From the IMG/VR virus record IMGVR_UViG_3300030060_004663, positions 1-20,122 of that record: 20,122 bases of DNA; one strand, 5' to 3'. The position numbers and the translations under genes are program-made. Source of the DNA: a virus. Below the pieces are notes generated by a model. It was not told the origin of the DNA, did not search any database, and was given only the letters and a program-made list of their open reading frames with translations. Shown here piece after piece: positions 10,801 through 16,198 of the stretch (its first letter is position 1; each line of letters opens with the position of its first letter).

Positions 10801-12386
10801 GATTAAATTCTCTTGGAAGAAATGCTAGATTCTCTGTAGTTTCTATTGGTCAAACCACTGAACTTATATTGGAAAATGTTCAAGGTAATTTTGTAGTAGG
10901 ATCAGCAAATACTATGTACTATTATACTAGTGCAGGTATTTCTTCTGAATTAAATTCGAGTCAAGGTGGCGATGTCCAAGTTGGATCTGTTAATGTTATA
11001 AATGATGGTTTGCATATTAAAGTAAATCATCAAAATCATGGAATGTATTTCAGTAAAAATAATGTAAAGATTTCTGGTGTTGAGGGTGATAATAAACCTA
11101 CTAAATTAACTGCAGCATATAATTCAGGAGATACTGGAGCTATATCTGTTCAGGATTCTACTCTTTTCTCTACTTTTGAAAATGTAGGAGTCGGAACTAC
11201 TAATTATGGTTATCTGAAGATAGGAGAAGAAATCATCTCTTATAGTTCTGTTACTGGTAATTTAATTGGAGTAACAACTAGAGGAATTGATGGTAGTTCT
11301 AAGTTGTCTATAAATTATTCAGTAGGAACTCCTGTTTCTAAGTATGAATTGGGAGGAGTGAATTTATTACGTATTAATAAAACTCATGGATTATCCACTA
11401 CAACTGCTGCATATCCTAATGCTACTAGTTTGGATGTTTCCGATGCTATCCAGTATGATTCTTATAACATTAAGTTAGATATGTCTCAAGGTGGTACTAC
11501 TAGAAATACTGATGTAGGAAATCCTGCTTTGTATTTAAATTCCACTAAATCTACTGGTGGAAGTATGATTAAAGCAACTCAAAATATGCCATATGAAGTT
11601 ATTACGCCTATGATTCAGAATGTGACTTTACCTACTACTTCATTAACAGGTCAAGTAGTTACTGTTACATCTAAGAGTATTGATGGTAATGAAATACCTT
11701 ATATTCAGACTGAAGTACAAGATCTTACCTTGAATACTACCAATTATTTGGATAGTCCTCGATTGATTGCTTCTAAAGTTAATGAGGATACATTCCTAAC
11801 AAATATTGAGGGTAATAAATCATTAAATATGACATTGTTCTTGAATAGTACAAAATCAAATGTGAGTCCTGTAATTGACGGTCAAAGAAAGAACATTATA
11901 TTAACTTCTAATAGAGTTAATAAGGCAATTAAAAATTATGCTACTGATAGCAGAGTTAATGATGCAACTAATGATCCAACTGCTTGTCAATATATTTCTA
12001 AAGAAATGATATTAGAAAATAATTCTACTTCATTAAAAGTGTTATTGTCTGCCCATCTTGATGTTGATGCTGATATACGGGTTCTATATGCCATCAATAA
12101 TAAAGAAGGTATGGATCCAATCTTTACTCCTTTCCCAGGATATAAGAATTTAAATTATAAAGGTGAGGTTATATCACAAGCAGATAATGATGGTCTTTCT
12201 GATAAATTGATTACTAAATCCAACTCTTCTGGATTTGATAATGAATCTTTAGAATTTAAAGAATATACATTTAGTGTTGATGATTTACCATCATTTAAAT
12301 CATATAGAATTAAGATTCTTTTGACTTCAACCAATCAAGTTTATGTTCCTAGAATCAAAGACTTGAGAGTGATGGCACTAGCATAA
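4845..12386 (+). CDS. Giant virion structural protein, DUF4815 family
   Basis: This protein of 2513 residues takes up 37% of the window. Residues 12-66 (YFDDFDPANDYYRVLFKPGYPVQARELT, then LQ.QIEKFG, ending VIPG) are the hallmark of the DUF4815 family found in T4-like marine phages, continuing to a YVRGYEIE motif at about 360. A lysine-rich stretch is at 786-805. Other blocks I recognise from cyanophage structural proteins are SYYLGRIDRVFL (about 1070), RDLIPFMRARNIELVGK (about 1415), DPLAQSFSVDETEGVFVTKLDVFF (about 1690) and the C-terminal YRIKILLTS...VPRIKDLRVMALA. Short beta modules are inserted in several places: G.TSG type near 97, 493, 887 and 1561, GG.GY type near 1916 and 1967, and an IGEEIISYSS module near 2126. 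Its place between gp8 and the neck genes suggests a baseplate-periphery or fibre-network protein; its exact role is not known to me. There is no clear Shine-Dalgarno sequence. The gene probably depends on transcription through gp8. Confidence 0.87.
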   Translation: MPQLTNLNVSPYFDDFDPANDYYRVLFKPGYPVQARELTGLQSMLQNQIEKFGQHFFKEGAKVIPGNTSFTTNYTCIQLNNEFQGVPVAAYVDQLVGSTITGQTSGVTATVDKVLSSEDSENNNLTLYVNYRGSNTSNNQTETFSDAENLTSSVIISSGLLGNTTISIGAPFASTVAQNAAGKGSAFHVEEGVYFVRGQFVNVSQETLILDQYTNTPSYKIGFNILEEVITADLDETLNDNSQGFNNYSAPGADRLKITLNLFKKELTDIDDSAFVELAKVEDGVLRSKKQNTEYNTFADELARRTYEESGDYYVKPFDVSVVDSLNDNTGNSGIFQANQFTYTGGTPSKDLALYNISEGKAYVRGYEIETLSSTYLDVPKPRTTSTLTDQAIEYKTGPALKLNRVYGSPTIGIGNTYTVSLRDQRTNTTQPGSANLPGKEIGQARVYDIALETGSYSANNANLNEWDVSLYDIQTITELSINESPTEALSAGTFVKGNNSGATGFLRYAVSAGVALTVTETSGNFIKNEALIFNGITNGRVAVAVTEYGVSNIKSLWGTNNGVVGINTFCADVIQTTKFSVGVATISPASGAGTISTIRSTNPLFPGTGELVRINDLVQYSDISSADRDPIMARVTGVGATTITVTEVTTVPGVVNGSLPTSALEVSDLKIVSTDFESSDEVSLFTELPKHDVSNVDLTDASISIRKVYDGETIALNRVANTLTAGENETFLPFDPERYAVFRSDGTTEELTSDRLVFSNGMTELDILNLSTATDSGNVSIVTTLKKIKPVAKKKIKKRVNSIIVDKSKLEGSGIGSTSLNNGLTYGSYPYGTRVEDETISLNVPDIIQMHGIFETTTVDGTPSAPSMDLTSINSSSTTTTELIVGEYLTGQTSNAIACVAEKSDSDTIAYIYKNDNVFVEGETVIFAESNVQAVISELFESDLNISNEYFFTNGQKDTFYDYGTVTRKPDFDAPTKAIKIYFESAYYDSTDTGDITTVDSYKTFDYTDEIQEVNGLANTDMIDIRPRVADYTVSESASSPLTFAGRTFNQAGQTATNILASDESIVIDFSYYLGRIDRVFLTKDGKFQVVYGSPAEDPQTPGAIEEGIEVAQITFPPYLYNVNDATINFLEYKRFRMSDINNLESRIRNLEFYTSLSLLETNTANFFVPDSDGLNRFKSGFFVDNFETFSTQDSRFKIKNSINPKKNELRPRHYTNSVDLQFGPVVNTDDTADLQFNTITGTNIRRHKDLITLDYSEVSYILQPFGSRTCSVTPFIVAYWKGILELNPESDTWVSTVRLQPRIVNREGDFAETVARLAAEEGFDAQSGLGPQVWNSWQDVWTGQRRNTNRQLATRPHVHRTRTSGNWRIRETISQAQVEVEETVRSNRTGTQQRIIEDFSQRESQGDRVVSRDLIPFMRARNIELVGKQNKPTTRLYAFFDGVDVTKYVTPKLLQISMTSGTFQVGETVVAHVPNSGNVLWNSGPGTRPSLRFRVAQSNHKEGPYNAPTKTFGANPYNESQTVPVSYSATSTTINIDTGAIANQMIGIFNFSGWVEPNMVLRGQSSGAQATITEVKLISDISGFFGGTFFIPPQRTNFPSFTAGTKQFKLTSDADNTPTLEATSTSVDNFTSQGFLDTIQETIIATRNARVITQEINDTRETSRTVGTEWITTAVNSTQRWRWRNNGDPLAQSFSVDETEGVFVTKLDVFFATKDDTNLPVILTIRTMSNGTPTETVVPLSESVLDPEDVTVSNDGSVATTFEFKAPVYLEGGMEYALVMLSNSAKYSVYISRVGDNDLIDNTYIANQPLLGSLFKSQNASTWDPSQWEDLKFNLYRADFVESGTLELYSPELSETNNQIPILQSNPLSITSRGLRVGLGTTVGDSGYVIGNEFYQLGTNATGTLAGVAGTATGALNIINAGIGYTPISGGYTFAGVVLDTITGNGRGATADISVSNGVAVGATISGVGTGYQVGDVLGITTVGLNSLGRNARFSVVSIGQTTELILENVQGNFVVGSANTMYYYTSAGISSELNSSQGGDVQVGSVNVINDGLHIKVNHQNHGMYFSKNNVKISGVEGDNKPTKLTAAYNSGDTGAISVQDSTLFSTFENVGVGTTNYGYLKIGEEIISYSSVTGNLIGVTTRGIDGSSKLSINYSVGTPVSKYELGGVNLLRINKTHGLSTTTAAYPNATSLDVSDAIQYDSYNIKLDMSQGGTTRNTDVGNPALYLNSTKSTGGSMIKATQNMPYEVITPMIQNVTLPTTSLTGQVVTVTSKSIDGNEIPYIQTEVQDLTLNTTNYLDSPRLIASKVNEDTFLTNIEGNKSLNMTLFLNSTKSNVSPVIDGQRKNIILTSNRVNKAIKNYATDSRVNDATNDPTACQYISKEMILENNSTSLKVLLSAHLDVDADIRVLYAINNKEGMDPIFTPFPGYKNLNYKGEVISQADNDGLSDKLITKSNSSGFDNESLEFKEYTFSVDDLPSFKSYRIKILLTSTNQVYVPRIKDLRVMALA

Positions 12387-12613
12387 TGGATTATCATGGA
12401 GTTACTGGTCATAGCGATCTATTAAGAGATGCTGATACCAAAGCAATAGTTAATGCAAATCATTCAGATTATTTAAAATACGTAGCACGAAGAGATGCTA
12501 GAAAAAAAGAATCTGAAAAAACTGTTAATATTGAAGAAGATCTTGCTAATTTAAAAAGTGAAATGAATGAGATCAAATCTTTACTCAAGGAGTTAGTTTC
12601 AAATGTCCACTAA
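12386..12613 (+). CDS. Small coiled-coil protein of unknown function
   Basis: This 75-residue protein has a start codon that shares its first A with the last base of the preceding TAA (TAATG), a classic arrangement for translational coupling. The N-terminal half reads MDYHGVTGHSDLLRDADTKA and is followed by a charged region rich in Lys and Arg. Residues 49-73 have a heptad pattern (EEDLANLKSEMNEIKSLLKELV) predicting a short coiled coil. No signal peptide or membrane segment is visible. Similar small proteins occur beside the DUF4815 gene in cyanophages as far as I recall. A minor virion protein or an assembly partner of its large neighbour is possible, but that is inference from position alone. 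Confidence 0.75.
   Translation: MDYHGVTGHSDLLRDADTKAIVNANHSDYLKYVARRDARKKESEKTVNIEEDLANLKSEMNEIKSLLKELVSNVH
12587..12592 (+). promoter_or_regulatory. Strong Shine-Dalgarno sequence AAGGAG
   Basis: AAGGAG is ten bases from the ATG at 12603 and lies inside the preceding small gene. It is the best ribosome binding site in the window; most other genes here have weak or no such site. It settles the start of the 214-residue protein. Confidence 0.8.
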
Positions 12614-13247
12614 GAATTTTACATTCGATCCCGAATCAGGAGTTCCAAATGCTGCAGATTTGGTGGTTTATGGTGGTGCTAACTTTAAGAATACATTTAA
12701 TGTAACCAATACATCAAATGAAAAATATGATTTAACTGGATGGAGTGGATCGGCACAATTACAAAAGAGTGCTGGTATAGGAGCGACTACAATTCCTGCT
12801 GATACTTTCACAGTAGGATTCACTAGTGCGTATGATGGTCAATTTTATATTTCATTAGGATCAACACAAACAAGAGATCTTCCTGCTGGAAGATATGAAT
12901 ATAATGTTTTAATGACTCCATCTAAAGACAGTGTTGCTGTTTTGGATACTTCTATTGCTGTGGGTGCTACTGCAGGAATTGGAACCACTGAGTTTACAAT
13001 TAATAAAATTGCAGGAGTAGCAATTGGTGATTCTGTATCTGTTGGTGCAGCAATTACTACAATATCTGTGGTGGGAATTGCAACTACTATAGCAAATAGA
13101 ATTCAAATTGGAGCAGCACATACCTCACCTTTAGAAATATTACCAGGAACAGGGGTTACATTTACTAGAGTAGGAAGTGCCACTACAATTTATAGTATGG
13201 TAAACGGAAATATACTTGTATATGCTGGCATTGCATCAGCACCATAA
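12603..13247 (+). CDS. Beta-rich virion structural protein
   Basis: This 214-residue protein begins 11 bases before the previous gene ends and has a full Shine-Dalgarno sequence, AAGGAG at 12587-12592, ten bases from the ATG. Residues 5-105 (FDPESGVPNAADLVVYGGANFKNT..., GWSGSAQLQKSAG, RDLPAGRYEYNVLMT) have the pattern of the small Ig-like domain seen in phage baseplate upper proteins (BppU N-terminal type). Residues about 112-190 are a repetitive A/G/I/T-rich segment that seems to interrupt the last strands, because the protein resumes with TTIYSMVNGNILVYAG. It lies between the DUF4815 gene and gp13, so a tail or baseplate surface component is likely. The fold assignment is by pattern only. 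Confidence 0.75.
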   Translation: MSTKNFTFDPESGVPNAADLVVYGGANFKNTFNVTNTSNEKYDLTGWSGSAQLQKSAGIGATTIPADTFTVGFTSAYDGQFYISLGSTQTRDLPAGRYEYNVLMTPSKDSVAVLDTSIAVGATAGIGTTEFTINKIAGVAIGDSVSVGAAITTISVVGIATTIANRIQIGAAHTSPLEILPGTGVTFTRVGSATTIYSMVNGNILVYAGIASAP

Positions 13248-13250
13248 ATA
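13243..13250 (+). promoter_or_regulatory. Putative T4-type late promoter before gp13
   Basis: CATAAATA has one mismatch to TATAAATA. The stop codon TAA of the 214-residue protein (13245-13247) forms positions 3-5 of the element. Twenty-one bases separate it from the gp13 ATG, and the Shine-Dalgarno sequence AAAAGGA lies between at 13254-13260. Confidence 0.55.
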
Positions 13251-13271
13251 CCTAAAAGGATAATTGTATAA

Positions 13272-14117
13272 ATGGCTAAACCAGCATCTAGATCACAATT
13301 TATCGATTACTGTAAGAGGCAGTTAGGTGCTCCTGTATTGGAGATTAACGTTGCTGATGAGCAGATAGAAGATATTGTAGATGATGCTATCCAATACTTC
13401 CAAGAGAGGCACTTTGACGGTGTTGCTCAAACATATATGAAGTATAAAGTAACACAAGACGATATCGATAGAGGAAAAGGACCAGGTTCAACAGGAGTAG
13501 TAGGATTAACAACGACTAGTGCTACTTCTGATATCGCAGGTTCTTCCGTACAATTTGATTATACAGAAAATAGTAATTATCTAGCAATACCTCCTTCGAT
13601 TATTGGAGTAACAAAAATATTTCATTTTGATGGATCGAATACTATTACTAATAACATGTTCAGTGTTAAGTATCAGTTATTCCTGAATGACATTTATTAT
13701 TGGGGAGCAACTGAACTTTTAACATATGCGATGACAAAAACATATCTTGAAGATATTAATTTCCTTTTGACAACAGAAAAACAAATAAGATTTAATCAAA
13801 GACAAGATAGATTATATATTGATATTGATTGGAGTTCTATATCAGAAGGTGATTATTTAATTCTAGATTGTTTTAGGGCAATGGATCCTAATGATTATAA
13901 TAGAGTATGGAATGATTCATTTTTAAAACCATATGCTGTTGCCTTAATAAAACGGCAATGGGGTCAAAATTTAATTAAGTTTGCAGGAGTAAAACTTCCT
14001 GGCGGAACTGAGTTAAATGGAAGACAGATGTATGATGACGCTGAGAAAGAATTGACTAGAATTAGAGAAATTATGTCCAACACATATGAACTACCTCCAC
14101 TAGATATGATAGGTTAA
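13272..14117 (+). CDS. 13: Neck protein gp13 (T4-like)
   Basis: In T4, gp13 and gp14 complete the head after packaging and form the neck to which the tail attaches. The 281-residue length is close to T4 gp13 (309). Recognisable features are the N-terminus MAKPASRSQFIDYCKRQLGAPVL, the acidic NVADEQIEDIVDDAIQYFQERHFDG segment (residues about 25-50), and a C-terminal half with KRQWGQNLIKFAGVKLPGG (about 228-246) and NGRQMYDDAEKEL. The domain sequence matches the cyanophage gp13 family end to end with no obvious insertion, unlike its neighbours. The start is set by the conserved N-terminus and an AAAAGGA site 11 bases upstream. gp14 follows after four bases, consistent with the two being made together. 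Confidence 0.93.
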   Translation: MAKPASRSQFIDYCKRQLGAPVLEINVADEQIEDIVDDAIQYFQERHFDGVAQTYMKYKVTQDDIDRGKGPGSTGVVGLTTTSATSDIAGSSVQFDYTENSNYLAIPPSIIGVTKIFHFDGSNTITNNMFSVKYQLFLNDIYYWGATELLTYAMTKTYLEDINFLLTTEKQIRFNQRQDRLYIDIDWSSISEGDYLILDCFRAMDPNDYNRVWNDSFLKPYAVALIKRQWGQNLIKFAGVKLPGGTELNGRQMYDDAEKELTRIREIMSNTYELPPLDMIG

Positions 14118-14121
14118 GATC

Positions 14122-15591
14122 ATGGCACTTAATCCATTTTTTCAGCAAGGTGCTAGATCTGAACAGAATTTAGTTCAAGATTTAATCAACGAACAGTTGA
14201 GGATGTATGGTGTTGAAGTGCATTATATGCCTAGAAAATATATAAAGGAAAATACAGTAATTAAAGAAGTAGTAGCATCTAAATTTGACGATGCTTATCC
14301 ATTGGAAGCATATGTAGATAGTTTTGATGGGTATGGTGATAATCCAGTTTTATTATCTAAGTTTGGTATTGAACAAACTAATGAATTGACTCTTACTATT
14401 TCTAAGGAAAGATGGGAGACATATATTGAACCTTTAATGGAGAATGAGGATAATATTCAATTAGCAACTCGTCCTAAGGAAGGTGATTTAGTATATTTTC
14501 CTTTAGGTGATAGATTATTTGAAATCAAGTTTGTAGAACATGAAAAACCTTTTTATCAGTTGATGAAAACTTATGTTTATACTCTCAAGTGTGAACTATT
14601 CCGCTATGAAGATGAGGTTATTGATACTGGAGTTGAAGAGATTGATGATACTTTAATAGGAGAAGATTATACTGGTACTACTGGTGAAGATGGTGGTATT
14701 TCTACTCTTATCGGACCTACTCAAACACTTACCCTTGTTGGTACAGGTATAACTGCTACTGCTATAACAGGTATCGTGACAGAGGGTGGTATTAGGTATA
14801 TTGATATTAGTAATCGTGGTGGTGGATATTTGGGACAACCAACCGTTGCCATATCATCTGCTCCTTCTGGGGGTGTGACAGGTATTGCTACTGTAAGGTT
14901 AATAGGAGGAATTGTGGCATGTACTGATAATGTTAATCCTGCTACTAGATCTGTCCAACATGCAGATTTAGAAAATGTTGGTTCTGGATATACAGTTGCT
15001 CCTAAGATTGCCTTTATTGGTGGTGGGGGAAGTGGTGCTGCTGCTACCTCTGTGATTGGTGATAATGTTATTGGTATAGTAACTCTTACAAGTTCGGACG
15101 GATATGTTGGTGGTGTTGGATATACTACTAACCCAACAGTTACCTTTAGTAATGAAATATTTAAGACAGGTGTTACTACTGTTTCTGCTGCTGCAACTGC
15201 TGTTGTAAGTTCTGCAGGTACTATTACTGCTATTAATATAACCAATGCTGGTCTTGGATATAGCACTGCTCCTACACTAACTATTGCTGACCCTGCTCTT
15301 GATAATACTGGTAATTATAAGTTTAATGAGATTGTCACTGGACAGACAAGTGGAACTACTGCAAGAGTCAGAACATGGAATGCTACAACTAATGTAATAG
15401 AATTAGCATCAGTAGATGGAACATGGATAAGGGGTGAAAAATTATTAGGTGAGACCTCAGGGGCTACTCATTCAGTTAGAGAGATTGATCTTGATCCTAC
15501 GGATGATGGATTTGCAGACAATTTAGAAATAGAAACTCAAGCAGATTCTATCTTAGACTTTACTGAACAGAACCCATTTGGCACTCCATAA
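14122..15591 (+). CDS. 14: Neck protein gp14 (T4-like), with beta-module expansion
   Basis: gp14 is the partner of gp13 in the neck. Residues 1-165 are the recognisable core: MALNPFFQQGARSEQNLVQDL, EVHYMPRKYIKENTVIKEV, YPLEAYVDSFDGYG, the SKFGIEQTNELTLTISKERW segment, and the YVYTLKCELFRYEDEVIDTG end. T4 gp14 has 256 residues but this protein has 489. The extra length is a run of at least four GG.GY beta modules near residues 222, 280, 326 and 369, then two G.TSG modules near 407 and 443. The last 30 residues (DNLEIETQADSILDFTEQNPFG) look like the normal gp14 C-terminus, so the modules appear to be inserted before it. The last codons overlap the -35 element of the putative promoter for the next gene. 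Confidence 0.92.
   Translation: MALNPFFQQGARSEQNLVQDLINEQLRMYGVEVHYMPRKYIKENTVIKEVVASKFDDAYPLEAYVDSFDGYGDNPVLLSKFGIEQTNELTLTISKERWETYIEPLMENEDNIQLATRPKEGDLVYFPLGDRLFEIKFVEHEKPFYQLMKTYVYTLKCELFRYEDEVIDTGVEEIDDTLIGEDYTGTTGEDGGISTLIGPTQTLTLVGTGITATAITGIVTEGGIRYIDISNRGGGYLGQPTVAISSAPSGGVTGIATVRLIGGIVACTDNVNPATRSVQHADLENVGSGYTVAPKIAFIGGGGSGAAATSVIGDNVIGIVTLTSSDGYVGGVGYTTNPTVTFSNEIFKTGVTTVSAAATAVVSSAGTITAINITNAGLGYSTAPTLTIADPALDNTGNYKFNEIVTGQTSGTTARVRTWNATTNVIELASVDGTWIRGEKLLGETSGATHSVREIDLDPTDDGFADNLEIETQADSILDFTEQNPFGTP
14780..15480 (+). repeat. Beta-module repeat block inside gp14
   Basis: Four protein-level repeats of the type (I/V)-x-I-x-N-x-G-x-G-Y-x-x-x-P-(T/K)-(V/I/L) occur at about 14785, 14960, 15100 and 15227, followed by two G.TSG.(T/A) modules at 15340 and 15448. 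The same two module types occur in other virion genes of this window. They are not detectable as simple DNA repeats. Confidence 0.75.
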
Positions 15592-15606
15592 TATTTGTGT
15601 TATAAT
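15578..15606 (+). promoter_or_regulatory. Putative host sigma70 promoter, near-consensus
   Basis: TTGGCA (15578-15583, five of six matches to TTGACA) is followed by a 17-base spacer and a perfect TATAAT at 15601-15606. The TG of an extended -10 element is at 15598-15599. The expected start of transcription, about seven bases after the -10, falls at or next to the ATG at 15613, so the mRNA would have little or no leader. It precedes the DUF2997/DUF1257 pair only. This is a prediction from sequence; in AT-rich DNA a TATAAT alone would mean little, but the combination with spacing, -35 and extended -10 is uncommon. Confidence 0.6.
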
Positions 15607-15612
15607 TATATT

Positions 15613-15840
15613 ATGACAAAAAAACAAACACTTAAATTTACTATTAGACAGGATGGTCACGTAACTGAAGAAGTTATTGGAGCTGCTTCTGCAGAGTGTT
15701 TAGAACTTACTGAACAAATAGATAATAAATTGGGAGTTTTAGAAACTCGTCAATTTAAACCTGAATTTTATCAACCTGCTATAGTTAACGAACATGTCTC
15801 ACTTCAGCACAATAAAAACCAAAATAAAGAACAAACCTGA
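15613..15840 (+). CDS. DUF2997 family protein
   Basis: This small 75-residue protein has the DUF2997 pattern: a short beta hairpin (LKFTIRQDGHVTEEVIG, residues 7-23), a helix with C-LELTEQIDNKLG, and the closing VLETRQFKPEFYQ. The family occurs in cyanobacteria and other bacteria, usually next to DUF1257, and its biochemical role is unknown to me. I chose the ATG at 15613 over an in-frame TTG at 15595 because the family begins close to the hairpin and the TTG lies upstream of the predicted -10. No Shine-Dalgarno sequence precedes it. The C-terminal tail (QHNKNQNKEQT) is coded in the stretch where the next gene begins in another frame. It is not a virion protein in any obvious way and is probably host-derived. 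Confidence 0.82.
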   Translation: MTKKQTLKFTIRQDGHVTEEVIGAASAECLELTEQIDNKLGVLETRQFKPEFYQPAIVNEHVSLQHNKNQNKEQT

Positions 15841-16174
15841 ACTGATAGAAGCACTTCAACTTCTTCAATATGAAGTTCAGGAGAATCAAGAGTTAATCAA
15901 TCCTATTGATCATCAGCATGAAAAAGTAAAAGTAGATATTTCTATAGGAGAGGATATTGGGTTTCGTTTAAATAATAACGGTGAGTATGAATTAGTAGCA
16001 GATATACAAACTTGGAAGGATCCAGTTCCTCCAAAAAGGTTTGTTGAGAAGATTACCCAACAGTATGCTCGTATGACAGTTCATAATCAAATTAAAGAAA
16101 TGGGATTTAAAGTAGAAGAGGAATGGGAGATGGATGATAATTCTATTGAATTAGTGGTTACTCGTTGGGTATAA
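15794..16174 (+). CDS. ycf35: DUF1257 / Ycf35 family protein
   Basis: This 126-residue protein is full length for the Ycf35 family, which is encoded in cyanobacteria and in some algal plastids. The diagnostic N-terminus MSHFSTIKTKI is followed by a helix (ELIEALQLLQYEV), a beta section with GFRLNNNGEYELVADIQTW, and the C-terminal helix and strand FVEKITQQYARMTVHNQIKEMGF...LVVTRWV. Its function is not established. The gene overlaps the DUF2997 gene by 47 bases in another frame, which suggests tight co-expression, and no Shine-Dalgarno sequence is visible. The pair interrupts the neck gene order between gp14 and gp15, and its stop codon is built into the late promoter of gp15. A host-derived auxiliary role during infection is likely; whether photosynthetic, proteostatic or other cannot be told. 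Confidence 0.88.
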   Translation: MSHFSTIKTKIKNKPELIEALQLLQYEVQENQELINPIDHQHEKVKVDISIGEDIGFRLNNNGEYELVADIQTWKDPVPPKRFVEKITQQYARMTVHNQIKEMGFKVEEEWEMDDNSIELVVTRWV

Positions 16175-16177
16175 ATA
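16170..16177 (+). promoter_or_regulatory. T4-type late promoter before gp15
   Basis: This is a perfect match to TATAAATA. The TAA stop of the Ycf35 gene (16172-16174) forms positions 3-5. Twenty-one bases separate it from the gp15 ATG, and TAGGA at 16186-16190 may serve as ribosome binding site. Confidence 0.7.
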
Positions 16178-16198
16178 TATTATACTAGGACTATAACG

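Noticed and set aside
14721-15266. A 181-codon open frame on the minus strand across the gp14 module region.
   Set aside because: It is a shadow of the repetitive gp14 frame: its Val/Thr/Ile/Pro-rich product mirrors the Gly/Ala/Thr codons of the sense strand and has no start context or recognisable domain.
15595-15597. TTG at 15595 as start of the DUF2997 gene.
   Set aside because: It would add six residues (MCYNYI) unlike the family, it lies upstream of the predicted -10 element, and an ATG is available at 15613.
16175-16198. A terminator after the DUF2997/DUF1257 pair, as expected for a moron-type cassette.
   Set aside because: No GC-rich hairpin followed by a T run is visible in this gap or in any other gap of the window; read-through into gp15 is likely.
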